A DNA stretch of 64,000 nt from Mucisphaera sp965279675 (GTDB lineage Bacteria > Planctomycetota > Phycisphaerae > Phycisphaerales > Phycisphaeraceae). A program made the translations under genes and the position numbers. Numbering within the stretch: position 1 is the first letter of the stretch; every line of letters begins with the position of its first letter. Shown here piece by piece: positions 16,200-24,534 of this stretch. The stretch covers positions 682,001-746,000 of the forward strand of contig NZ_CBDIIJ010000002.1 in assembly GCF_965279675.1 (NCBI RefSeq), given 5' to 3'. The notes below the pieces were generated by a model. That model was not told where the DNA came from and made no database searches. It saw only the letters and a list, made by a program, of their open reading frames with translations.

Positions 16200-17420
16200 C
16201 TATCCGCGGGGTTTGGTTTCGGTGCCGTAGGTTCGGCCTTTCCAGGTGTTGCCGGCGGTGTAGTAGTCGCGGATGGAGGCGAGGATGATGGCGAGGTAGA
16301 GGATGGAGCCGGGGGCGAGGGAGAGGGCGTAGGGCCAGGGGAGTTCGGCGAATTTGCGGGAGGCGTTCATGGCGCGGACGCCCAGGAGTGTGGCGGCGAG
16401 GGCGAGGAGGGTGGGCCAGGTGTAGATGGGGTTGGCGGTGAGGGCCCAGGCGGTGGCGAAGAGGGGGAGGCTGAGGGCGGGGAGGATGTTGAAGAGGAGG
16501 GTGGCGGAGAGGACCAGGGTGGCGCGGATGGGGTTGTAGCGGAGCCCGCCGTAGGCGTTTTTGGTGAGGCCTTCCCACTGGTCCTGCCAGCCGTTGTACA
16601 TGCGACACCAAAGGAGGTCGCGGGCGACGGCGAGGCGGACGCGGGCGCCGTTTTTCTTGAGCTTCTTGCCGAGGGCGAGGTCTTCGACGACGAGGTTTTT
16701 GACGGATTCGTGTCCGTGGATGGCGTCGTAGTGGGAGCGTCGGACGAGCATGAAGGCCCCGCCTGTGAGGGTGTCGGGGTGTTTGGGGTCCATGGCTTTG
16801 TCGAAGGGGTAGAGGACGCCTAGGGCGAGGACGAGCTGGACCTGGACGATGGCTTCGGCGACGGAGCCGAAGCGGAGGCCGGGGTAGAGGGCGATGAGGT
16901 CGGCGTTGTGCTGTTGGCCGAGGCGCATGGCGGAGCGGAGGCAATCGGGGTGCCAGTGGATGTCGGCGTCGGTGAAGCAGAGCCATTCGTCGCGTTGGTT
17001 GGTGGCCTGTTCGAGCTGGAGGAGGTGCTGGTAGCCGCGATAGATGGCGTGGGGTTTGCCGACCCAGCCTTCGGGGGGCGGGGTGGTGTTGTGGAGGACG
17101 TGGAGGTTGGGGTGTTCGTCGGTGAGGCGGGCGGTGATGGCGCGGGTGTCGTCGGTGGAGTCGTCGTCGATGAAGAGGCAGCGGTAGTCGGGGTAGTTCT
17201 GGCTGGCGAGGGAGGGGAGGGTTTGGGGGAGGTGTTCGGCTTCGTTGCGGCCTGGCGCGAGGAGGGCAACGGGCGGGAGGTTGGCGGTGGAGGGGTTGGT
17301 GTCGGGTTCGAGGGGGTGCTTGAGGGTGGAGCGGTGGGTGGCGGCGATGTTGATCCAGCCCCAGAGGAGGGTGGCCCCGGCGAGGGCGGCGGTCCAGAGG
17401 TAGAGGAGGGTGGTGAGCAA
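16200..17420 (-). CDS. Family 2 glycosyltransferase (HpnB-like membrane type)
   Basis: A 406-residue glycosyltransferase: an N-terminal membrane helix, then a GT-A domain with VALLAPGRNEAEHLPQTL, the DDDSTDDT segment, WVGKPHAIYRGY, the DADIHW metal-binding motif, GGAFMLVRRSHYDAI and EDLALGKKL. Several C-terminal hydrophobic helices follow (about 295-390). The GWVGK plus LCFTDAD pattern resembles the hopanoid-associated HpnB and carotenoid CrtQ glycosyltransferases, but no hopanoid or carotenoid genes are adjacent, so the acceptor is unknown. Confidence 0.85.
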   Translation of the reverse strand: MLTTLLYLWTAALAGATLLWGWINIAATHRSTLKHPLEPDTNPSTANLPPVALLAPGRNEAEHLPQTLPSLASQNYPDYRCLFIDDDSTDDTRAITARLTDEHPNLHVLHNTTPPPEGWVGKPHAIYRGYQHLLQLEQATNQRDEWLCFTDADIHWHPDCLRSAMRLGQQHNADLIALYPGLRFGSVAEAIVQVQLVLALGVLYPFDKAMDPKHPDTLTGGAFMLVRRSHYDAIHGHESVKNLVVEDLALGKKLKKNGARVRLAVARDLLWCRMYNGWQDQWEGLTKNAYGGLRYNPIRATLVLSATLLFNILPALSLPLFATAWALTANPIYTWPTLLALAATLLGVRAMNASRKFAELPWPYALSLAPGSILYLAIILASIRDYYTAGNTWKGRTYGTETKPRG

Positions 17421-17490
17421 GGGTGGGTCCGGGGTGGGGTGCGCGGGAAAAGGGTAGGGGATGTGTGGGGTGGGGGCTGGGGATTAGGAT

Positions 17491-17502
17491 GGGGGGGGGG
17501 GG
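17491..17502 (+). repeat. Homopolymer of 12 G upstream of a small gene
   Basis: Twelve consecutive G lie 22 bp upstream of the ATG at 17525 and just before its ribosome-binding site. Such tracts can change length by slippage and alter promoter spacing. Confidence 0.6.
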
Positions 17503-17524
17503 TGGTTTACTGAGGAGTATGTTG

Positions 17525-17881
17525 ATGCTTGAGGTTACACAACACTACATGTGGATTCTTGAACACGGGATCATAAGAGCAAGAGCGGCACTAGAGAGTG
17601 GTAATCATGCGTGGGCCTTGGCTGAGATTGAGATGCTGCACAACATTCCGGGCATCGTTGGCCGAGCAGGAATTCATCTTCAAATACACAAGTATTTTTT
17701 GGAGGTGAAGTACAGCGAGTTTCTAGAGACGGTGTCTCAGATCGATGATGAATTACTGCATAGCGAAGGTTTTAAATTCGACAGTCATATCAAGAGCATC
17801 ATCTATCAGGTCTACTTTGATAATGAGGATGAGTGTAGTGCGATGATCAAGAAGCTCGTGAGAGAGCCGGATGACGAGTAG
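17525..17881 (+). CDS. Orphan 118-residue helical protein
   Basis: I do not recognise this family. The ATG at 17525 is chosen because GAGGAG lies seven bases upstream; the ATG at 17519 is too close to it. The protein is predicted helical (IIRARAALESGNHAWALAEI, GRAGIHLQIHKYFLEVKYSEF), soluble, acidic at the C-terminus (VREPDDE), with no signal peptide. Its base composition is clearly more AT-rich than the neighbours, and it sits behind a 12-G tract, both hinting at horizontal transfer. The TPR-like helix pattern and small size would also suit an immunity or accessory protein, but no partner is adjacent. Confidence 0.7.
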   Translation: MLEVTQHYMWILEHGIIRARAALESGNHAWALAEIEMLHNIPGIVGRAGIHLQIHKYFLEVKYSEFLETVSQIDDELLHSEGFKFDSHIKSIIYQVYFDNEDECSAMIKKLVREPDDE

Positions 17882-17911
17882 CTGGCTGTCGGATTAAATG
17901 TGGCACAAGAA

Positions 17912-17940
17912 GCACCCCGGACTTCCGTCCGGGGCTCGTT
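17912..17940. repeat. GCACCC-hairpin-GCTCGT element (copy 2)
   Basis: AGCAC, then CCCCGGAC (17915-17922) TTCC GTCCGGGG (17927-17934), then CTCGTT. It lies between the convergent orphan gene and the CBS gene; stem bases differ from copy 1 on both sides. Confidence 0.55.
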
Positions 17941-17972
17941 GGTTGGGATTAGGCGGATGGGTGGTTGGGGGT

Positions 17973-18410
17973 TTAGCCGACGCCGTGGAGGTATTGGTGG
18001 AGGTATTCGATCATGACGGCTTGGCCTTCGAGTCGGAAGGCGTTGAGGTCGCCTAGGGAGACGACGCCCAGGAGTTGTCCTTCGTTGCCGATGACGGGGA
18101 GGTGTCGGATGCGTCGGTCTTTGAAGACGTCGGAGAGGTCTTCGAGGGAGGTGTCGGGGGTGCAGGTCCAGACGTTGGCGGTCATGGCTTCGCGGACGGT
18201 GGTGGTGGCGGGGTCGAGTTGCTGGGCGATGACTTTTCGGAGGGTGTCTCGTTCGGTGATGATGCCGAGGAGTCCGTTGCGGCCGACGCAGAGGAGGGAG
18301 CCGATGTTGTGCTCGGTCATGGCCTGGGCGGCCCGGTCGATGGTGGTGTCGGGCGAGACGGTGTAGACTTGGTTGCCTTTGCGGTCGAGGATCTGCTGGA
18401 CGGTGGACAT
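17973..18410 (-). CDS. CBS-domain pair protein
   Basis: A 145-residue stand-alone CBS pair: first domain about residues 8-65 (AMTEHNIGSLLCVGRNGLLG then IITERDTLRKVI), second about 72-128 (DVFKDRRIRHLPVIGNEGQL then LGVVSLGDL). Such proteins bind adenosine nucleotides and regulate partners. AGGAGG precedes the ATG by seven bases. The partner is unknown. The upstream 343-bp gap may carry its promoter. Confidence 0.88.
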   Translation of the reverse strand: MSTVQQILDRKGNQVYTVSPDTTIDRAAQAMTEHNIGSLLCVGRNGLLGIITERDTLRKVIAQQLDPATTTVREAMTANVWTCTPDTSLEDLSDVFKDRRIRHLPVIGNEGQLLGVVSLGDLNAFRLEGQAVMIEYLHQYLHGVG

Positions 18411-18753
18411 CGGCGGCCTCCTGGCGGTGGGGTCAGAGTTGATTTCGAGGCGTGAGACAGAGACGCAGTACCGCTTAAGGCTACCACCGGATGGGGCGGA
18501 TTCCCAAGGAAAAAAAGCGGTTTTGTCGCGGGTTTGGGTGGGTGCGTTCTATAAGTTTGAAGCTGGGTTTTTATGGGGCTTTGGGGTGGGGTTGGAGGCG
18601 GTTTATGTGGGTGGGTGATCTCACGTCTCTTGAGGGGAGGCACCCTGAAGCTGTAGGTTCTGTGGCCAGCAGAGCTGACCACAGCCACCCATGATTGTTG
18701 GTGGCGGTCGGGCTGGTGTTGCGGGTCAGCGGTTTATGTGAGTGAGTCGGGAA
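18411..18753. other. Gene-free gap with repeat modules
   Basis: No convincing frame lies between nrdR and the CBS gene. The right part holds palindrome copy c (18660-18684) and, at about 18618-18648, a GATC...GGAGGCACCC segment resembling one at about 28896-28925. The left part contains an AT-richer stretch likely to hold the CBS promoter. Confidence 0.5.
18660..18684 (-). repeat. Palindromic 3'-end element, module 1 (copy c)
   Basis: CTGTGGCCAGC (18660-18670) pairs, with one mismatch, with GCTGACCACAG (18674-18684). It is 69 bp downstream of the nrdR stop and lacks the second CCCGG module. Confidence 0.6.
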
Positions 18754-19248
<495 letters not shown>

Positions 19249-19313
19249 GGAAGGGCTATTATGCACGGGGACGGCGGATGCTGCCGACCGGGAAAGGGCT
19301 TAGAGGCTTTTGC

Positions 19314-20195
19314 ATGTCGATACGGATTGCGTTGCTGGGTGATGTGGTGGGGACGGTGGGGCGTCAGGCGGTGACGCAGGCGGTGGGGGTGCTGCGGGGC
19401 GAGATGGGGGTGTCGCTGGTGATCGCGAATGCGGAGAACGCGGCGAACGGGTCGGGTTTGACGCCTGAGCTGCACGGGAAGCTGATCAAGGCGGGGGTGG
19501 ACGGGATGACGCTTGGGGATCATGCGTATCGGAAGAAGCAGATCGTGAGCGTGCTGGAGCGCGAGGGGACGCTGATCCGGCCGGCGAATCTGTCGGCGAA
19601 GGCGAAGGGGAAGGTGTGCATGCGGCTGGTGGCGGAGGGTGAGGGCGGGGTGTCGCTGCCGGTGTATGTGTTCACGGTGGTGGGTCGGTTGTTCATGAAC
19701 ACGATGCAGGGGACGGACCCGTTTGGGGTGGCGGATGGGCTGCTGTCGCAGATTCACGAGCGGCCGGCGGCGATCTTTGTGGAGGTGCATGCGGAAGCGA
19801 CGAGTGAGAAGGTCGCGATGGGGTGGTATCTGAATGAGCGGGTGACGGCGGTGTTTGGGACGCACACGCATATCCAGACGGCGGATGCTCGGGTGCTGCC
19901 CGGGGATGTGGCGGGCCCGCGGAGTTCGGCGACGGTGTTGGGGCTGGGGCCCGGGGGGACGGGGTACATCACGGATCTGGGGATGAGTGGCCCGCAGGAT
20001 TCGGTGTTGGGTCGGCGGGTGGATCGGGTGGTGAGTCAGATGACGACCGGGATGCCGGCGGCGTTTGATGTGGCGGAGGGCAACCCGGAGGTGCGTGGGG
20101 TGATTGTGGAGGTCGATCCGAAGACGGGTCGGTCGGTAGGGATCGAGCCGTTGGTGATTAAGGCGGACCTGAGCAAGCCGCCTTTTTCGGCGTGA
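19314..20195 (+). CDS. ymdB: YmdB-type metallophosphoesterase
   Basis: A 293-residue member of the YmdB/TIGR00282 dimetal phosphodiesterases, which hydrolyse 2',3'-cyclic nucleotides. Seen: LLGDVVGTVGRQA, ANAENAANGSG, EVHAEATSEK and VFGTHTHIQTAD. The third metal motif reads LGDHAYRKK where the family normally has GNH, so a metal-bridging Asn appears replaced by Asp. AGAGG precedes the ATG at 19314 by about seven bases. It starts divergently from nrdR. Confidence 0.88.
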   Translation: MSIRIALLGDVVGTVGRQAVTQAVGVLRGEMGVSLVIANAENAANGSGLTPELHGKLIKAGVDGMTLGDHAYRKKQIVSVLEREGTLIRPANLSAKAKGKVCMRLVAEGEGGVSLPVYVFTVVGRLFMNTMQGTDPFGVADGLLSQIHERPAAIFVEVHAEATSEKVAMGWYLNERVTAVFGTHTHIQTADARVLPGDVAGPRSSATVLGLGPGGTGYITDLGMSGPQDSVLGRRVDRVVSQMTTGMPAAFDVAEGNPEVRGVIVEVDPKTGRSVGIEPLVIKADLSKPPFSA

Positions 20196-20223
20196 GGCTT
20201 GGTTTGGATGAACGAGGGCTGTC

Positions 20224-22077
20224 TCAGGGGGTCGATGCGGCGATGACGGATTCGCTGGTGCGTCCCCAGAGATCGATCGCTGTGATGCGGATGGCTTCGG
20301 TCTGGTCGGGGAGCGGACGGAGGAGGGTGGTCGCGATGGGTTTTGTCTCGTGGAGCGGGGTCCATCCGGTGGGTGTGAGGGCTTCGACCTGGTAGCCGGC
20401 GAGTTGTCTGGGGTTGCTGGCTTCGGACCAGGTGACGAGGGCTTCGGGACCGTGGAGACCTGGCGTGATGGTGAGGCGTGGTTGCGTCACGGGTTGTGGC
20501 TGACGGCCGGTGTCGGTGGTGAGGGTGATGAGAACGAGGCTGTGCGTGGGGAGATCCAGTTGGATCCGATCGGTGGTGAGGTCGGCGATGGTGGTGTGGA
20601 TCTCGGCGGCTTCGCGCATGGCGTCGAGCTGGGTGGGCGTGGGCTGGTCGGGTGATCCGGCGGCGAGCCAGACCGCCATGGGGTTGGTGTGGTCGGGATC
20701 GATCCGGCGGGTGGCCATCTTCCATGGCGCTTCCGGTAAGTCGTTTAGTTGGAGCTCGACGGATGCGGAGGTCTGTGCCTCGGGGTCGTCGTGATGGTTC
20801 GCGAGGAGGATGACGATGTCGCCGGCGGGGCTTCTGGTGGCGAGGGCGTGGATGGTGTCGGTTGCTGTCTCGGACGTGATCTGGAGCGTGCGGTCGCCTA
20901 GCAGGGCGAGGGCGGTGGTTGCTTCGAGCACGGGCTTTTTGACCATCGAGAGGTTGGTGTCCGGCTGATTGGGGTCGGCGGCGAAGGGGACGAGCACGGA
21001 GCGGTGCGTCCAGTCGCCCAGGAAGGCGTAGTCGTGGCTGACGAGGGTGAGGTCGGCCTGCTGGCGTCGGATGGTTTCATCGAGTTGTCGCGTGACCATG
21101 TAGGCGAGCCAGGAGGCGTAGAAGGCATTGCCTCGCCAGTCGCGGGGTTCCCGCCAGCCGACGATGGGGTCGCACTCGTTGTTGATGAAGGGGAGCGTCG
21201 CGAGCCTGGGGTGGTGCTCGCGGAGGTAGGCGATTGTGGTGTTCTGTCGTTCGAAGATGAGGTTGGTATCGGGGTAGAGGCTCTGGGGAGTGCCCCCCTT
21301 CTCGTGGATGGAGATGAAGTCGCAGCGTGGCGGTGACTGGCCGGTCAGGTGGTTGGTGCCGGTGTCGAGGTGGCGCATGAGGTGCGTGAACATGTCGGAC
21401 AGGGTGAGGGCTGTGCCGGGCCCGCCGAAGATGAGTTGGGGATCGGCGTCCATGAGGCCTGCGGAACTGGCGTCGTAGTAGCGGATGAGGCCGGCGGGGT
21501 CGTCGGCTTGCCAGGGGTGTCGGAAGTATTTGGGCCACTCGGGTTCGTTCCAGACCTCGAAGTACCAGGAGCGGACTTCTTCGGCTCCGTAGCGGTCGAT
21601 GAGGTGTCGGGCGAGGTCGCGGACGAACCGACGCCAGGCGTTGACCTGTGCGTCGTCGTGCATGTCGGTGAAGGTGAAGCCTTGCGGGCTGCCCATGAGT
21701 TCGAAGAAGGGCCGGATGTTGCGTTGGAGCATTTGGTCGAGTGCACGATCGAGTCGGGACCAGTCGTAGGTGGGTGTTTCGGTGTCGAGGTCGGTGACGG
21801 TGACGAGTTCGAGGAGGAAGTGGACGCGGGCCCAGGCGATGCCTCTGTGGGGGACGCCGTCGAGGTGGGCGAGGGTGAGGTGCATGCGTGGGTCTTCGAT
21901 CAGCGTGGCGGGGCTGAAGCCGGTGCTGCGCCAGAAGTGAGGCAGCGGTCCGGTGTCGTGGTTGAGGTCGATGGCGAAGCGGGCTTGCTGGGCGGTGAGA
22001 TTGGAGCAGAGCAGGAGGCTCAGCAGCAGGCTCGTGAGAAGGAGTAGGTGGCCGGTGCGGAGGTGGTGATTGATCAT
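20224..22077 (-). CDS. GH39-like secreted glycoside hydrolase
   Basis: A 617-residue protein with a signal peptide (HLLLLTSLLLSLLLCSNLTAQ) and a GH39-type TIM barrel, the family of beta-xylosidases and alpha-L-iduronidases. The acid/base Glu is in WYFEVWNEPEW (about E178) and the probable nucleophile in PFINNECDPIVGW (about E301). After the barrel comes a beta-sandwich (about 385-520) and a C-terminal fibronectin-III-like domain (about 525-617). Its polysaccharide target is unknown. It is head-to-head with the diguanylate cyclase gene. Confidence 0.88.
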   Translation of the reverse strand: MINHHLRTGHLLLLTSLLLSLLLCSNLTAQQARFAIDLNHDTGPLPHFWRSTGFSPATLIEDPRMHLTLAHLDGVPHRGIAWARVHFLLELVTVTDLDTETPTYDWSRLDRALDQMLQRNIRPFFELMGSPQGFTFTDMHDDAQVNAWRRFVRDLARHLIDRYGAEEVRSWYFEVWNEPEWPKYFRHPWQADDPAGLIRYYDASSAGLMDADPQLIFGGPGTALTLSDMFTHLMRHLDTGTNHLTGQSPPRCDFISIHEKGGTPQSLYPDTNLIFERQNTTIAYLREHHPRLATLPFINNECDPIVGWREPRDWRGNAFYASWLAYMVTRQLDETIRRQQADLTLVSHDYAFLGDWTHRSVLVPFAADPNQPDTNLSMVKKPVLEATTALALLGDRTLQITSETATDTIHALATRSPAGDIVILLANHHDDPEAQTSASVELQLNDLPEAPWKMATRRIDPDHTNPMAVWLAAGSPDQPTPTQLDAMREAAEIHTTIADLTTDRIQLDLPTHSLVLITLTTDTGRQPQPVTQPRLTITPGLHGPEALVTWSEASNPRQLAGYQVEALTPTGWTPLHETKPIATTLLRPLPDQTEAIRITAIDLWGRTSESVIAASTP

Positions 22078-22235
22078 GGGTGAGGTCCTTCGTGGGGCAC
22101 CTTAGGGCATCGCTGGAGGTGGGAAGGGTTCAAGCTGGTGAGGCCGTAGGGGTTGTAGTGGGTGGCTGCGGGTTTTGGGTCTGTGTCGGCTGGGCTGTGG
22201 GCTCTCGCCGGGTGCTGGGGCCCGATAACATCGAC

Positions 22236-23285
22236 ATGTACGAGACACGCGGCCTTGGCATGGTGGGTGATGTGGTTCATGGGCTGGATTCGGCTATCGC
22301 TAGCGAGAGCGATGCTGGGGCTAGAGGCTGTGATGCGGAGGGTCGGTCGGAGGGCGAGCGGCTGCTGACAGAGCGGGCGTGGCCGGCGCTGGGGTTGGGG
22401 TTATCCATACGGGCCTGTGTGGCTGGGGCGGCGCTGCTGTCGGGGGTTGGCGGGTTGGTGCTGGGCGGGCTGTGGGGGCCGTTGGCGGGGGTTGGGGGCG
22501 TGCTGGTTGGGGGTGGTCTGGCTTCGCTGGCGGTGTCGCGGTGGGCGGTAAGGCCGTTGGAGCGGCTGATTGATCGGCTGGAGTTGACGGCGTGCAATCC
22601 GACGCCTGAGTTGGTGGAGCGGTTGCCGCTGGATCGTCGGGATGAGCTCGGGGAGTTGTCGCGGGCGATGGCGCGGGTGTGTCGGAATGCGATTCGCAAG
22701 GGCAACGAGGCGCAGCAGCTTCGGCGGACGATGGATCAGCGGGTGCGGACGGCGACGCGGAAGGCGACGAACCGTTTGCAGAAGCAGACGCTCCGGGACC
22801 CGATGACGGACCTGGGGAATCGGCGGTTCCTGGATGAGCAGGGCCCGACCCTGTTTGAGGCGACGGCTTCGGGTGAGACGCGGCTGTTGTGTCTGGCGCT
22901 GGACCTGGATCACTTCAAGCAACTCAATGACACGATGGGTCATGCGGCGGGTGATGACGTGCTGGTGTTTCTGGGGTCGCTGATTCGGGCGACGCTTCGG
23001 GATAGCGACATGGCGGTGCGGACGGGCGGGGATGAGTTTTTGATTCTGATGCCCGGGGCGCCGGCGGAGCGTGGCGTGAGTTATGCGACGCAGCTGCGGG
23101 CGCTGTTTACGCAGCAGACGGCGCTGCTGACGAAGGGTGGTCCGGAGGTGGGCCTGTCGGTGGGGATCGCGGAGCGGGTGGCGGACGGGGTGGAGGACTT
23201 CAAAGGATTGCTTGCGCTGGCGGATGAGCGGCTGTATGCGGCGAAGCGTGGGGGTCGGGGGCGGTCGGTTTCGGGGGCGGCGTGA
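22236..23285 (+). CDS. Membrane diguanylate cyclase (GGDEF)
   Basis: About 349 residues. Two hydrophobic helices form a membrane hairpin (about residues 55-105), followed by a HAMP-like linker (RPLERLIDRLELTACNP...), a short coiled coil and a GGDEF domain with intact active site RTGGDEFLIL. The RDSD motif five residues before GGDEF is the inhibitory I-site, so product feedback is expected. The metal Asp is in ALDLDHFKQLND. It makes c-di-GMP. The ATG at 22236 is chosen because the upstream frame looks non-coding; no Shine-Dalgarno is seen. Confidence 0.9.
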   Translation: MYETRGLGMVGDVVHGLDSAIASESDAGARGCDAEGRSEGERLLTERAWPALGLGLSIRACVAGAALLSGVGGLVLGGLWGPLAGVGGVLVGGGLASLAVSRWAVRPLERLIDRLELTACNPTPELVERLPLDRRDELGELSRAMARVCRNAIRKGNEAQQLRRTMDQRVRTATRKATNRLQKQTLRDPMTDLGNRRFLDEQGPTLFEATASGETRLLCLALDLDHFKQLNDTMGHAAGDDVLVFLGSLIRATLRDSDMAVRTGGDEFLILMPGAPAERGVSYATQLRALFTQQTALLTKGGPEVGLSVGIAERVADGVEDFKGLLALADERLYAAKRGGRGRSVSGAA

Positions 23286-23390
23286 GGGTGCCGTTGACGA
23301 ATAGGTGACCTGTCGCGCAGCCGCGGTGATACACCGAGGCTCGCGTTGTTGGATGGTTGTTGTTCTTTAATGATGATCGTTGGTGGTGGT

Positions 23391-23458
23391 CCCGGCCGCG
23401 TCGCGACCGGGCTCAAGTGCGTGTTTTTTGGTTCTGTGGGCACGGGGCGTGCCCACAG
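23391..23458 (-). repeat. Composite palindromic 3'-end element (copy d)
   Basis: Module 2 (23391-23411) is identical to copy b. Module 1 (23434-23458) is a perfect 11-bp stem: CTGTGGGCACG, loop GGG, CGTGCCCACAG. The modules are 22 bp apart and lie 32 bp downstream of the purU stop. Confidence 0.7.
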
Positions 23459-23490
23459 CCATCCTTGGTTACTGGTCGCTGAGAAACAGT

Positions 23491-24372
23491 TCAGGTCTTG
23501 TCGAGCATGGAGCTGAGGCCGGGGCGGAAGACGACTTTGTCGTCGACGACGACGAGTTTCTGGTCGAGGTACATCTGGACGGCGTCGGCGAGGATGCGGC
23601 CTTCGAGTTTCTGGCCGTTGGAGCGGACGTTTTCGGCGGTGTCGCGGCCGACGTCGATGTGGAAGACGTCCTGGAGGATGATGGGGCCTTCGTCGAGGTC
23701 TTCGGTGACGAAGTGGGCGGTGCAGCCGGCGACACGGACGCCTGCTTCCCAGGCGGCGTGGTAGGGTCGGGCGCCGGGGAAGTGGGGCAGGAGCGAGGGG
23801 TGGATGTTGATGATCTTGTGGCGGTAGGCCTGGACCATCTCGGGCGGGACGATCTGCATGTAGCGGGCGAGGACGATGAGGTCGGGCTGGACCTCGGCGA
23901 GCTGTTGCATGAGCCAGTCGAAGTGGGCGGCCTTGTCGGGTTTGGCGGGGAAGTGGGCGAAGGGGAGGCCGGCTTCGCGGGCGATGGGTTCGAGGTCGGG
24001 GTGGTTGCCGAGGACGGTGACGAGGTCGCCGCGGTACTTGCCGGCTTTCCAGTCGTCGATGAGGATCTGGAGGCAGTGGGCTTCTTTGGAGACGAGGACG
24101 GCGACGCGTTTGGGTCGGGTGTCGTGGAGGGCGACGCGGACCTCCATCTGGATCTCGCGGCCGAGGTCGAGGAGGCCGGGGATGAGCTCGTCGAGGGTGG
24201 GCTTCATCTCGGCGAGGTCGACGAGCATGTCCATGATGAACTGGCCGTGGACGACCTGCTGCTCGAGATCGAGGATGTTGATGCCGAGGTCGGCGAGGTA
24301 GGTGGCGAAGCGGGCGACAACGCCTTTCTGGTCCTGGCCGATGACGGAGATAACGGCTTTGATTTCGGGCAT
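23491..24372 (-). CDS. purU: Formyltetrahydrofolate deformylase
   Basis: A 293-residue enzyme releasing formate from 10-formyl-THF, balancing C1 units and feeding PurT. It has an N-terminal ACT domain (VISVIGQDQKGVVARFATYL) and a formyltransferase domain with the catalytic INIHPSLLPHFPGARPYHAA and GCTAHFVTEDLDEGPIILQ. The start at MPEIKAV is chosen because the ACT strand begins there; an ATG 13 codons upstream is possible. Single gene, convergent with the diguanylate cyclase. Confidence 0.95.
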   Translation of the reverse strand: MPEIKAVISVIGQDQKGVVARFATYLADLGINILDLEQQVVHGQFIMDMLVDLAEMKPTLDELIPGLLDLGREIQMEVRVALHDTRPKRVAVLVSKEAHCLQILIDDWKAGKYRGDLVTVLGNHPDLEPIAREAGLPFAHFPAKPDKAAHFDWLMQQLAEVQPDLIVLARYMQIVPPEMVQAYRHKIINIHPSLLPHFPGARPYHAAWEAGVRVAGCTAHFVTEDLDEGPIILQDVFHIDVGRDTAENVRSNGQKLEGRILADAVQMYLDQKLVVVDDKVVFRPGLSSMLDKT

Positions 24373-24534
24373 GGGTTGATTCTCGGTCTTTGGATCGTTT
24401 GGGCGGGACATGATACGTCGTGAGGGAGTCGCCGACGCGTTGTGTGGGGGCTACTACAATTATCGGTGCAGGGGCTGGCCGGCTTTGGGCCGGGTGGCCT
24501 GACAGAACCCGATCTTCTTGGATGGACAGGTGCA

